A DNA stretch of 64,000 bases from NCBI RefSeq assembly GCF_014836845.1, contig NZ_JACSQA010000005.1, positions 62,001-126,000 on the forward strand, written 5' to 3'. The position numbers and the translations under genes were made by a program. Positions 27,671 to 36,691 of this stretch are shown in pieces. Under the pieces are notes generated by a model. That model did no database searches, had not been told where the DNA came from, and was given only the letters and a program-made list of their open reading frames with translations. Source of the stretch: Ureibacillus galli. Lineage in GTDB: Bacteria > Bacillota > Bacilli > Bacillales_A > Planococcaceae. Numbering within the stretch: the first letter of the stretch is position 1; each line of letters begins with the position of its first letter.

Positions 27671-28654
27671 TTAATATACTTTATCTCCGTTAAAGATGGA
27701 ATTTTTCACAACTACATAATCAACTGTGCGAATAGCATCAAGCTTATTTCCACCAGCGTAGGAAATAGAGGATTGTAAGTCTTGTTCCATTTCAGTTAAA
27801 GTGTCCATCAAAGAACCTTTATGTTCAACATACATTTTTTTCCCTTCGACATTTTTCTTTTCGCCTTTTTGGAATTCAGATGCTGAACCAAAATATTCTT
27901 TAAACATTTTTCCGTCTTTTACGACGGTTTGACCAGGAGATTCTTCATGACCTGCAAATAGGGAACCGATCATCACCATGGAAGCACCAAAACGAACAGA
28001 CTTCGCAATATCACCATGGGTACGAATACCACCGTCAGCGATAATCGGTTTTGTTGCAGCTTTTGCACACCAACGAAGAGCGGCTAATTGCCAACCACCT
28101 GTACCGAAACCTGTTTTAATTTTTGTAATACATACTTTACCTGGTCCGATGCCGACTTTTGTTGCATCTGCCCCAGCATTTTCGAGTTCACGAACTGCTT
28201 CAGGTGTTCCGACATTACCAGCAATAACAAAGCTTTGTGGTAAATGTGTTTTAATATGTTTAATCATTTCGATAACCGCATTCGAATGACCGTGAGCAAT
28301 ATCAATTGTAATAAATTCAGGAATTAACTCTTCTACTGCTAACTGTTCGATGAACGCGTATTCTTCCTCTTTCACACCAACAGAAATAGATGCGATTAAT
28401 TTACGTGAATGCATATTTCGAATAAATTCTGCACGAGTTTCAGGATTGAAACGGTGCATAATATAAAAGTAGCCGTTTTCAGCTAATTTAATTGCAATAG
28501 ATTCATCGATGATTGTTTGCATATTAGCAGGTACTACAGGTAATTTAAATTTATATCCGCCAAACATAACAGAAGTATCACATTCTGAACGGCTGTTTAC
28601 TATACATTTATTTGGTATTAGTTGAATATCCTCATAATCAAATACGTTATCCAT
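27671..28654 (-). CDS. guaC: GMP reductase
   Basis: 327 residues, matching the bacterial GuaC2 type. TIM-barrel IMPDH/GMPR signatures: [11 protein letters not shown] near the start, [34 protein letters not shown] with the catalytic Cys, [11 protein letters not shown] and [20 protein letters not shown]. It converts GMP to IMP with NADPH and ammonia release, balancing purine nucleotide pools. Monocistronic with a consensus promoter and a probable PurR site upstream. Confidence 0.96.
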   Translation of the reverse strand: MDNVFDYEDIQLIPNKCIVNSRSECDTSVMFGGYKFKLPVVPANMQTIIDESIAIKLAENGYFYIMHRFNPETRAEFIRNMHSRKLIASISVGVKEEEYAFIEQLAVEELIPEFITIDIAHGHSNAVIEMIKHIKTHLPQSFVIAGNVGTPEAVRELENAGADATKVGIGPGKVCITKIKTGFGTGGWQLAALRWCAKAATKPIIADGGIRTHGDIAKSVRFGASMVMIGSLFAGHEESPGQTVVKDGKMFKEYFGSASEFQKGEKKNVEGKKMYVEHKGSLMDTLTEMEQDLQSSISYAGGNKLDAIRTVDYVVVKNSIFNGDKVY

Positions 28655-28675
28655 TTTACGTACACCCCTAAATCA

Positions 28676-28748
28676 CGAATATTTTTTATAAATACGGGCA
28701 ATAATGTTCGCCCTTTGGTAATTTACCTCATTTTTCATGACATGTCAA
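28676..28748 (-). promoter_or_regulatory. guaC promoter with candidate PurBox pair
   Basis: On the minus strand TTGACA (28748-28743), 17 bases, TAAATT (28725-28720). Just downstream, the plus strand reads CGAATATT (28676-28683) and AATGTTCG (28703-28710), inverted cores of PurR boxes (CGAACWWT) 19 bases apart. The second box, read on the minus strand as AAAGGGCGAACATT, fits the PurBox well; the first has one mismatch and the gap is slightly longer than the usual 16-17. guaC belongs to the PurR regulon in B. subtilis. Confidence 0.6.
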
Positions 28749-28872
28749 AGCATTTATTAAAATATTTTTATTTTGTCCTATTTATATTTGAAATATAATG
28801 ACGTAATCTTGACAATTTAAAGTATTGGTTGTTAGAAAAATAGAGAAAGCGTTCGTTTTATCGTATAAATCG

Positions 28873-28911
28873 TCTCCTTTTTATTCATATTAAAAGAAAC
28901 ATCAAAGGAGA
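28873..28911 (+). promoter_or_regulatory. Possible ribosome-site-sequestering hairpin
   Basis: TCTCCTTT at 28873-28880 is complementary to AAAGGAGA at 28904-28911, which holds the ribosome binding site of the 76-aa gene. An 8-bp stem with a loop of about 23 bases could lower translation. Formation is inferred. Confidence 0.35.
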
Positions 28912-28919
28912 TGACTAGA

Positions 28920-29150
28920 ATGCCAAGAAATGATAATCAACATGTTGAGTCAACCCCACATTTTGATGGGGAAAAGGAAAGTATCATTAATGATCCTACT
29001 GCATCAGCGAGTGAAAAAATAAGCGTTTATACTCAAGCGAAACCGGTTGTAGAGTTTGCTGTGGAGAAAAATCCTTATAAATTTACTCCAAAAGTCGACC
29101 CGATGATGGAAAGATTTGAAAAAATCATGCGCGGAAAGAAAAAGGAATAA
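28920..29150 (+). CDS. Small hydrophilic protein of unknown function
   Basis: 76 residues, no signal or membrane segment, with a C-terminal conserved-looking stretch VEFAVEKNPYKFTPKVDPMM and a basic tail. ATG 28920 is 11 bases after AAAGGAG; ATG 28911 is too close to it. It is not recognised as a known family. Followed by a hairpin (29165-29182) and the 71-aa gene. Confidence 0.65.
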   Translation: MPRNDNQHVESTPHFDGEKESIINDPTASASEKISVYTQAKPVVEFAVEKNPYKFTPKVDPMMERFEKIMRGKKKE

Positions 29151-29159
29151 TGAGGTACA

Positions 29160-29192
29160 TCTCGTTCTTTTAAGAACGGGATTATTTTTTTC
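29160..29192 (+). terminator. Terminator-like hairpin after the 76-aa gene
   Basis: CGTTCTT and AAGAACG pair near 29164-29179, extended by G-U pairs, followed by ATTATTTTTTT. Confidence 0.65.
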
Positions 29193-29258
29193 ATAAGGCA
29201 ATCGCACAAGGATGGGCTCTCTTTTTTTCATAATCTAGATGAAGGAGGGAGCTAATCG

Positions 29259-29474
29259 ATGCTTGATAAAATCAAACTATTAATTGGTCAGCCGATTGGC
29301 GTTGCGTTTAAAAATGGGTTAAGTATCTCGGGAGTTTTATGTGGGGCCGATGAAGATGAAATCTGCCTTATGGAATATTTATATCAAGCAAAATTTGTTC
29401 AAAAATATTATAATTATGAGTCTATTCAAGGTATTTATATTTTCCCTACTTGTGATACAGATTTACTAAATTAA
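29259..29474 (+). CDS. Small protein with a possible Sm-like fold
   Basis: 71 residues. The pattern IGQPIGVAFKNGLSISGVLC followed by GADEDEICLM and then ESIQGIYIFP resembles the Sm1/Sm2 strands of LSm-type small barrels (xVxxKNGxxxxGxLxxxDxxxIxL). Similar small-barrel proteins in Bacillus (DUF2642 type) have been noted on spore coats, and Hfq shares the fold. Neither identity can be claimed. GAAGGAGGGAG ribosome site. Confidence 0.7.
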   Translation: MLDKIKLLIGQPIGVAFKNGLSISGVLCGADEDEICLMEYLYQAKFVQKYYNYESIQGIYIFPTCDTDLLN

Positions 29475-29554
29475 ATAGATTAAAATAATACCATCCCATT
29501 TAGTAGAGATGTGTAGAGACATAGCAGAAAAAAAAAGGATAAAATAATGAATTT

Positions 29555-29604
29555 AAATAAAAGAACTCATTTTTGATGCTATTACAAAATGAGTTCTTTT
29601 ATTT
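29555..29604 (+). terminator. Strong terminator in 29475-29803 gap
   Basis: 19-bp perfect arms (29555-29573 and 29586-29604, core AGAACTCATTTT/AAAATGAGTTCT) with a 12-base loop and T-rich end. It is the only structure seen in the 329-base gap between the 71-aa gene and the 138-aa gene. Confidence 0.85.
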
Positions 29605-29803
29605 AATGTAAATTGTTTCTAATAAACTTTTTCTTTTAGAAATTTTACATAAATTTACTATTTTGTACGTTATAATACTATGTAATTAGCTTATTCATTG
29701 TTGTCTACCAATTGAATAGTTTTTGCATTATAAGAGGTAGGGAAAATACTGTAACCAATACCTACTAATTAATATACTTTCAATCTAAAAGAAGGGAAAT
29801 CCT

Positions 29804-30220
29804 ATGAAAAAAATATATCTCTTAATGCTCTTATTAATTATTCTAGTGGGAATAGTTACTTTTATTTTTTCACCTACTAGTATCAAAGGAACTTCAACTG
29901 ATGGTATGTGGAAAGTAGTTTATAAAAAAATTAATGAAGTTGAAGCTGGTGACGCCTGGAAAGTATCTGTGACACAGTTAAATGACAAGGAAGTAATTGT
30001 GAAAAAACTTGAGTTTTTGGAAAATGACAAGGGTATATCTGATAGAACTGAGTTTTATGAAGGCAGAGATATCGATGGGACTACGTACACATTACATCCT
30101 TTTTCTTATCCAGACTTATATTATGGAGAAGAACCAAAAAAAGATGCTTCGTATTCTGTTGTCATTATATGGACAGACGCACAAGGTAAAACATATGACG
30201 AAAAAATAGAATTAAAATAA
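29804..30220 (+). CDS. Membrane-anchored hypothetical protein
   Basis: 138 residues. A single N-terminal hydrophobic segment (KIYLLMLLLIILVGIVTFIF) anchors a 110-residue extracytoplasmic beta-rich domain (GMWKVVYKKINEVEAGDAWKVSV). There is no lipobox Cys. Family not recognised. GAAGGGAAATCC ribosome site. Stand-alone between two strong hairpins. Confidence 0.72.
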   Translation: MKKIYLLMLLLIILVGIVTFIFSPTSIKGTSTDGMWKVVYKKINEVEAGDAWKVSVTQLNDKEVIVKKLEFLENDKGISDRTEFYEGRDIDGTTYTLHPFSYPDLYYGEEPKKDASYSVVIIWTDAQGKTYDEKIELK

Positions 30221-30498
30221 AAACAACGTTGAATTGGTGAACAACTAAAATAAGAAGCTGGTAATTATCGATTATGTAGAAGTCCTAGTTCATCTTTTTC
30301 GAAATGGAGTTTTTATATTTGTTTTTTCAAATTTTAACTAAATCATAAACTAGATTTAATCATGTTGAACATTTCTATTATCCATTCCCCTTTAACATTA
30401 TAATTGGATTTGAAGTGAATGTATTGATTATAAAGGTGCAATAAATCAACAATGATTAATGTATCAGTTGGTATGTTATTTGAGTAATTGATAGTAAA
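30221..30498. other. Intergenic, nothing recognised
   Basis: AT-rich spacer between the 138-aa gene and the terminator of the PrpR-like gene. No convincing reading frame, RNA motif or repeat was seen. Confidence 0.5.
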
Positions 30499-30560
30499 AA
30501 GAAGCTCACAATTAAGGCAAACATCTAATAAAATGGATGTTTTATAACCGGGAGCTTCTT
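30499..30560. terminator. Branched bidirectional terminator
   Basis: AAGAAGCTC (30499-30507) pairs with GAGCTTCTT (30552-30560). Inside lies a second hairpin, AAACATC with GATGTTT. T-runs occur on both strands; it ends the minus-strand regulator gene. Confidence 0.75.
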
Positions 30561-30569
30561 TTTTATATT

Positions 30570-32255
30570 TTAATGAACCTCATTTTTAAGTTTTCTCCAG
30601 AGAGTTGCTCGATTTATACCAAGTCGTTCTGCCGTTTTTGATTGATTAAAATTTTCTTCCTTTAATACAAGTTCGATAATTTCTTTTTCAATTTCCTTTA
30701 GAGTTCCTTTAAATGATATCGGTTTTAAAGTTTGGTTTCTTTGCTTTAATATATTTTCAACAGTTTCATGTTGGATAATATAATCTTTTTCATTTAATAC
30801 AATTTGTTTCATAATGGCATGCAAATCATCAATATTTAATGGATAATTCGTTTCTTCCAATAAAGAGAGGGATTTGTTTTTGATTTTAACAGGAGTTGTT
30901 CCGTACTTTTCGTGAAATTGGGATAAAAAATAGTGGATTAAAGGAACAATATCTTCTTTTCGTTCTGAAAGAGTAGGAAGTTGAATTTTATTACACTTTA
31001 ACCATTCAAACGAATCGACTTGTTGACTCTCTTCACATAATACAAAAATATGAATATTTTTTTCTAAACATTGTTGAACAAATGAAGATAAAACTTCTTT
31101 TTGTTGTTCCCCAATCGCTTCACAATGTTGAAATTTAATCGTTCGTACATGTTGCAATGGAAAGATCTTTAATTGATCGATATTAAACAATTTAAAATTA
31201 ATTGTTACTAATAATCCCTCTTCATGTTTTTCGTGAATATAAGTTGAAATAAAGTCTTTTCCCGTCCCTTGCTGTCCAATAAGTAAAATCGGTTCTCTAT
31301 GTTTAAAAAGTAATTCTACTTGTTTGTATACATGTTGTATAGAAGTTGATTCTTTAATTACCGGTATATGAAGGGGATGAGTTTGGACCGTTAAACCGGA
31401 CTGATTAATAAGCTGATCATATTTTTTTAATATAAAAAGTTTATATCCGAACTCCGAGACAAAGTAACCCTTTATTTCGATTAAATCATTATCCACTACG
31501 ATTAATTTTGACGCCCTTGGTTTTAGTTCATTCATATCTGTATTTAATATGTATAAATGATCCTTTATTTCACCGGTGAAATTTAATTTTGAAATATGTT
31601 CATATATAATATGGTTTTCTTTATTAAGGACAACGATATTTTTATATTTTTTTTGAACGATTTGTTCGAATATTTTACTCGGGACATCGATATTATTTTT
31701 GTACTCGTTTGCCTGTTTAGCCCGTTCTAGTGCTTGTAAAATTGTTTCTTTACAAGATTGAATTAAAAACCCTTTAAGTCCATACGTTTCGCTAATGTGG
31801 GTAATTATCACATCACCGATAATTTGTTTAAACCCTTTATTTTTTAATTCTAAAACTAAAGTGGGAATCTCCTCTAAATGCTCCACTGTATAAATCGCTA
31901 TAGGTATATCCATTAAATCGATGATTGCTTTTGCAACGTGGGTAATGGATCGCATTCCAATAAGTGCCGTTTTAGTTGTTATATTCGATGCTAATGAAAG
32001 AGAACGCATTAAATCGTATCCTGATATGTGCATATCGATAACAGGTTTTTTAACCGCTTCTTTTATTAGTCTTGCAGTCGTACCTCTACTTATAAAGATA
32101 TCAGTATTGCACTCTTCTTTAATCGCAATGTTCACTCCATCTTCTAAGCTACCGACAGATGTGTTAACAATTAACTCTGGAAAAAGGGCGCTACATTCTT
32201 TTACGACGGGTAACATTGTGGCATAGGGTGCTATAACATGTACTCGACTCTTCAA
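30570..32255 (-). CDS. PrpR_N-domain transcriptional regulator with degenerate AAA+ domain
   Basis: 561 residues. Residues 1-185 are a PrpR_N sensor domain (APYATMLPVVKE, SRGTTARLIKEAVKKPVIDM, GDVIITHISETYGLKGFLIQS). A linker is followed by an AAA+ remnant with GQQGTGKDFISTYIHEKH (Walker A) and LSERKEDIVPLIHYFL, and then a Fis-type helix-turn-helix at the C-terminus (FNQSKTAERLGINRATLWRKLK). The GAFTGA loop needed to contact sigma-54, and the region around it, are missing. So it probably acts without sigma-54. TTG start behind GTGGGAGA. Its effector and targets are unknown; PrpR_N domains bind small carboxylates such as methylcitrate. Confidence 0.85.
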   Translation of the reverse strand: MKSRVHVIAPYATMLPVVKECSALFPELIVNTSVGSLEDGVNIAIKEECNTDIFISRGTTARLIKEAVKKPVIDMHISGYDLMRSLSLASNITTKTALIGMRSITHVAKAIIDLMDIPIAIYTVEHLEEIPTLVLELKNKGFKQIIGDVIITHISETYGLKGFLIQSCKETILQALERAKQANEYKNNIDVPSKIFEQIVQKKYKNIVVLNKENHIIYEHISKLNFTGEIKDHLYILNTDMNELKPRASKLIVVDNDLIEIKGYFVSEFGYKLFILKKYDQLINQSGLTVQTHPLHIPVIKESTSIQHVYKQVELLFKHREPILLIGQQGTGKDFISTYIHEKHEEGLLVTINFKLFNIDQLKIFPLQHVRTIKFQHCEAIGEQQKEVLSSFVQQCLEKNIHIFVLCEESQQVDSFEWLKCNKIQLPTLSERKEDIVPLIHYFLSQFHEKYGTTPVKIKNKSLSLLEETNYPLNIDDLHAIMKQIVLNEKDYIIQHETVENILKQRNQTLKPISFKGTLKEIEKEIIELVLKEENFNQSKTAERLGINRATLWRKLKNEVH

Positions 32256-32300
32256 TTTCTCCCACCACTTTTCTTCGAAGTTTAAAATAGTTTGTTTTGT

Positions 32301-32906
32301 TTATTTGCCAATGTATTCATAAGAAGAAATATGGGTTTTTGTTAAATCAATGATATCATTGATGAAATCTTCTTCCGATCTACTAAAACTGCTGGTAATC
32401 CAATCCATTACTAATCCATAAAAACCATAGGAAGTATACAGTTTAAAGTAATTCATGTTTACAGGTGTATTATTGATCGTTTTAAAAATAAATTGCTCTT
32501 TGTAAATTTTAGTTATTGTTAATGGAAACTGGGTATGTAAACCAGGTAATGTATTTTCATACTTTACCAGCTCAAAAAAGTTTCGATTTTCATAAATGAA
32601 ATGTACGATATTAAAAGCAGGTTTAGTTAGCTGGGAAGTATTCACTCTTTGCCCATAAGTATATGGTTGTCCAACAGATTGTTCTAATCCTTTTAACATC
32701 GATTCTAATAACTCTTTAGCTAAATGTTCTTTATCTTGAAAGTGAACATAAAAGGTACTTCGATTATAGTTCGCATATTCTACCAAATCTTTTACGGTAA
32801 TCGAATGGTAGCCTATTTCTTTAATTAAATCGATAAGTGCTTGTTTAAAATGGGTTTTTGTCCTATTTTGACGTCTAGTTGTTATTTGGAGATCGTCTTT
32901 TGTCAT
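32301..32906 (-). CDS. TetR/AcrR family transcriptional regulator
   Basis: 201 residues. The N-terminal helix-turn-helix reads FKQALIDLIKEIGYHSITVKDLVEYANYNRSTFYVHF, followed by KEHLAKELLESM; the C-terminal domain (TetR_C type) is ligand-binding. ATG 32906 lies 6 bases after GGAGGA; the longer upstream frame has no ribosome site. Divergent from the broken SDR gene at 33104, which it probably once controlled. Confidence 0.9.
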   Translation of the reverse strand: MTKDDLQITTRRQNRTKTHFKQALIDLIKEIGYHSITVKDLVEYANYNRSTFYVHFQDKEHLAKELLESMLKGLEQSVGQPYTYGQRVNTSQLTKPAFNIVHFIYENRNFFELVKYENTLPGLHTQFPLTITKIYKEQFIFKTINNTPVNMNYFKLYTSYGFYGLVMDWITSSFSRSEEDFINDIIDLTKTHISSYEYIGK

Positions 32907-33091
32907 TAGAATCCTCCTATTTTCAACACAATGATCGAAAGTGTCTATGTAATAAACACATTGAATTATATTAATGATTGTACCATGAAGTGAGAGGAGT
33001 ACAATGAAATTGTGAACAAAATCGAACACTTTACAATAGTAAAATCACTTTGAGCAAAGTCGTTCATGTTCTAATTTGTATAACAATTTAG

Positions 33092-33846
<755 letters not shown>

Positions 33847-33871
33847 AGAATGATTTCATTTAAAAAATAAA

Positions 33872-33912
33872 AAGCTGATTTCAAAGCGTTAGCTATGAAA
33901 TCAGTTTTTTTA
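33872..33912 (+). terminator. Terminator after SDR pseudogene
   Basis: CTGATTTCA (33875-33883) and TGAAATCAG (33896-33904), perfect stem, then seven T. Confidence 0.85.
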
Positions 33913-34067
33913 TGAAAAAAAGAAGATTATGAAATTATTTCAAATGTTACAAATATTTCATTTTATTTCTATTTTTATATCAATATGTATAATCTTGTAA
34001 AACCCTGGAGAGTACTTAGTTCATCAATTTCATTACAAATTTTGAAAAAATGTAAGGAGGACTAAGT

Positions 34068-34853
34068 ATGAAATCTAAAATCGTTTTACTATCTTTACTT
34101 CTAGTATTTTCTATAACTACAAACTCTTTTGCTATGGACATAGATAAATCTGCAATGCACACAAATGATGCGGGTGAACAAATCATTATTACCGATTCAT
34201 TTGAGAACCAACTTTTTGATCATGTATTAGAGAAGGATAAGGTGTTTTATAAGTCGGCTCAACCGGAAACATACGAAGTAAAGGATGGGGATAACCTGTT
34301 CCGAATTGCTTTAAATCACCAAGTAGAATTAGAAGATCTAATGGAATGGAATAATTTAAATGATTATACAATCCACCCTGGAGATGAATTAGTTTTATAT
34401 GAGGATCATAGTAAACAGGAAAAGAAAACGACAGTTGCAGATGCATCATCAGCAAATACTCAAGTCAAACAAGAGAAATCTGTGAAGGAAAAGAAAAACC
34501 AATCAAATTCAAAAACTACAGAAACAAAATCGGCCGTTAGTTCAAGTCCAGAACCAACATCCGGTAAAGAAATGACTGTGACGGCAACGGCATATACAGC
34601 TTATTGTGAAGGATGTTCCGGAACAACAGCGATTGGAATCAATTTGAGAGCAAACCCAAATCAAAAAGTAATAGCTGTGGATCCAAATATCATTCCTCTC
34701 GGATCTAGAGTTTGGGTAGAAGGATATGGTGAAGCTATCGCAGGAGATACTGGTGGAGCCATTAAAGGAAATAAAATTGATGTTTTCATCCCTTCCCAAG
34801 ATCAAGCTTTAGAATGGGGAAGAAAGAAAGTCAAAGTTAAAATTTTGAATTAA
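34068..34853 (+). CDS. Secreted LysM-3D domain cell-wall protein (YocH-like)
   Basis: 261 residues: a Sec signal peptide (MKSKIVLLSLLLVFSITT...SFA), a LysM domain at about 67-112 (YEVKDGDNLFRIALNHQVELEDLMEWNN), a Lys/Ser-rich linker, and a C-terminal 3D domain with TATAYTAYCEGCSG, IGINLRANPNQKVIAVDP, IPLGSRVWVEG and the three-Asp GDTGGAIKGNKIDVF. The 3D domain is the lytic-transglycosylase-like fold of B. subtilis YocH and resuscitation factors. It probably cuts peptidoglycan strands. TAAGGAGG ribosome site. Confidence 0.93.
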   Translation: MKSKIVLLSLLLVFSITTNSFAMDIDKSAMHTNDAGEQIIITDSFENQLFDHVLEKDKVFYKSAQPETYEVKDGDNLFRIALNHQVELEDLMEWNNLNDYTIHPGDELVLYEDHSKQEKKTTVADASSANTQVKQEKSVKEKKNQSNSKTTETKSAVSSSPEPTSGKEMTVTATAYTAYCEGCSGTTAIGINLRANPNQKVIAVDPNIIPLGSRVWVEGYGEAIAGDTGGAIKGNKIDVFIPSQDQALEWGRKKVKVKILN

Positions 34854-34880
34854 TCCCGTATAAATTGATATGTGAAGTGG

Positions 34881-34910
34881 CCCTTAAAGATTATTCTTTA
34901 AGGGTCTTTT
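34881..34910 (+). terminator. Terminator after LysM-3D gene
   Basis: CCCTTAAAGA (34881-34890) and TCTTTAAGGG (34895-34904), 4-base loop, then TCTTTT. Confidence 0.87.
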
Positions 34911-35205
34911 CTGTTTTTATCAAAAAGAAACGAATTTTACAGGAGGGTTAATTGTATTGTGTGAAAAAATATGACATGTAATTAAGACGGATTGATAAAA
35001 AAATCAAGGGAAAGACGAAGCTAATTTATCCGAATGTAAATAAAAAATATAAATTTAAAGTGAATGAAAGGTTGTGTTTTATGAAATCGGATACAAAACT
35101 GCATGCGTTATCTAAAGAAAAGAACTTCTATTTCTAAGTTGTCTAATGCTTTTATTAATATGTTATGTTTTCTTACATAATAGAAAACAATTGATGAAAA
35201 TTGTA
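34911..35205. other. Intergenic, no gene recognised
   Basis: An 18-codon frame opens at 35081 but lacks a proper ribosome site and is not called. The remainder is AT-rich upstream sequence of amt. Confidence 0.4.
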
Positions 35206-35301
35206 TTGACATTAAACGAATTTAGGATAAAATAAACGTAATAAAACGTGTTACATTTTCTAACATCTATGAATAACATAAAGTAACGTATAGTTTTGCG
35301 A
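35206..35301 (+). promoter_or_regulatory. amt promoter region with TnrA/GlnR-type site
   Basis: TGTTACATTTTCTAACA at 35249-35265 fits the TnrA consensus TGTNANAWWWTMTNACA at every position. A TATAGT hexamer (35289-35294) with a poor -35 lies downstream, placing the site about 44 bases upstream of the likely start of transcription, close to an activator position. A separate TTGACA-N16-TAAAAT pair (35206-35233) lies upstream of it. Confidence 0.75.
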
Positions 35302-35318
35302 GAAGGGAGAATGAGTAT

Positions 35319-36617
35319 ATGGAAGCTGTTCAAGTATTAATGGATAACCTGTGGGTAGGGATTGGTGCAATTTTAGTTTTCTTCATGTTAGGCGGGTTTA
35401 TTTTACTCGAAGCAGGTTCGACTAGAATGAAAAATGCTGGACATATTGCTGGAAAAACAATTTTCACAGCTGGAATTGGAACTTTAGTGTTCTGGGCGGT
35501 CGGTTATGGCTTTATTTATGGAGATGGGAATCCAATTATCGGATTATCAAATTTTTTCTACGGTGACGCATCTGCTCCAGAGGATGGTTTAACGACTGCT
35601 GTTGATTTTTCTTTCCAAGTGATGTTTGCATTAGTTTCATTAACAATTGCCTTCGGTGGCTTTGCTGAAAGAGCAAAATTATCTGTATATGTTATTTTTG
35701 CCATTTTATTTAGTGCATTTATTTATCCGATTGTTGCCCATTGGATTTGGGGTGGTGGCTGGTTAGCTGAACACGGAAAGCAAGATTTTGCTGGTTCTAC
35801 GGTAGTCCACTTAACAGGTGCAATGGCTGCATTAGCTGCTACGATGATTTTGAAACCACGTATCGGTAAATATAACAAGGACGGTTCGTCAAATGTTCTT
35901 GCTGGTCATAACCAAGTATATACGACACTAGGAGTCCTTATCCTTTGGGTTGGTTGGTTTGGATTTAATGGTGCGAGTACATTTGGTGTTGCTGATGGAT
36001 TCTTTGGATATGTTATTTTAAACACGCAATTAGCTGCTGGTGCAGGTGCTGTTGCAGCAATGTTTACAGCTTGGGCTAAAACAGGTAAAGCTGATGTACC
36101 GACAACGTTAAATGGTGCCCTTGCTGGTTTAGTAGCGATTACTGCTTCTTGTGGATTTGTAGCTCCTTGGGCTGCAGTAGTAATTGGTTTAATCGGTGGA
36201 ATCATGGTTGTATTCAGTATGCAATTATTTGAAAGACTTAAAATTGATGATCCAATTGCTGCATTATCCGTACACGGTACTGTAGGGGTTTGGGGTACAC
36301 TGTCGAACGGTCTGTTTGCTTTACCAGCTTTATCGACGGACATCGATTGGGGTCAAGCAGGTTTGTTCTACGGCGGAGGCTGGGAACAATTGGGCGTTCA
36401 AACCTTAGGTGTTGTTGCATCAGGTGCTTATGCATTTGTCATTTCATTCATTATCCTTAAAATATTGGATAAGGTTATGGGTGGTCTTCGGGTTTCTGAA
36501 GAAGAAGAGATTATGGGATTAGACATGTCTGAACACGGAAGTTACGGTTATCCGGAACAAATGGCATTAGAAGAAGTAAAATTAACAACGGCAGCAACAA
36601 AAGAAAATTTTTCATGA
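35319..36617 (+). CDS. amt: Ammonium transporter (AmtB/NrgA family)
   Basis: 432 residues with 11 hydrophobic segments. Family hallmarks: GGFILLEAGSTRMKNAGHI, FGGFAERAKLSVYVIFAI, DFAGSTVVHLTGAMAALAA with the pore His, WVGWFGFNGAS and the second pore His in DDPIAALSVHGTVGVWGTL. It conducts NH3/NH4+ across the membrane as a trimer. Expected to be induced under nitrogen limitation through the TnrA-type site upstream. No GlnK/PII gene follows; instead a DUF294 nucleotidyltransferase does. Confidence 0.96.
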   Translation: MEAVQVLMDNLWVGIGAILVFFMLGGFILLEAGSTRMKNAGHIAGKTIFTAGIGTLVFWAVGYGFIYGDGNPIIGLSNFFYGDASAPEDGLTTAVDFSFQVMFALVSLTIAFGGFAERAKLSVYVIFAILFSAFIYPIVAHWIWGGGWLAEHGKQDFAGSTVVHLTGAMAALAATMILKPRIGKYNKDGSSNVLAGHNQVYTTLGVLILWVGWFGFNGASTFGVADGFFGYVILNTQLAAGAGAVAAMFTAWAKTGKADVPTTLNGALAGLVAITASCGFVAPWAAVVIGLIGGIMVVFSMQLFERLKIDDPIAALSVHGTVGVWGTLSNGLFALPALSTDIDWGQAGLFYGGGWEQLGVQTLGVVASGAYAFVISFIILKILDKVMGGLRVSEEEEIMGLDMSEHGSYGYPEQMALEEVKLTTAATKENFS

Positions 36618-36650
36618 ATAGATAGGTAATATACTTTATACTTAATCAAA

Positions 36651-36680
36651 AAAGCCTCTGATATCAGAGGCTTTTTTTAT
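36651..36680 (+). terminator. Terminator after amt
   Basis: AGCCTCTGATATCAGAGGCT is a perfect 20-base palindromic hairpin followed by seven T. Confidence 0.9.
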
Positions 36681-36691
36681 AAAAGGGAAGT

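Noticed and set aside
33940-34040. WalR-type repeat upstream of the YocH-like gene
   Set aside because: TGTTAC and TGTATA/TGTAAA segments occur but the second half-sites and spacing do not fit TGTWAH-N5-TGTWAH.
35081-35137. 18-codon frame before amt
   Set aside because: No well-placed ribosome site, very short, no family resemblance.
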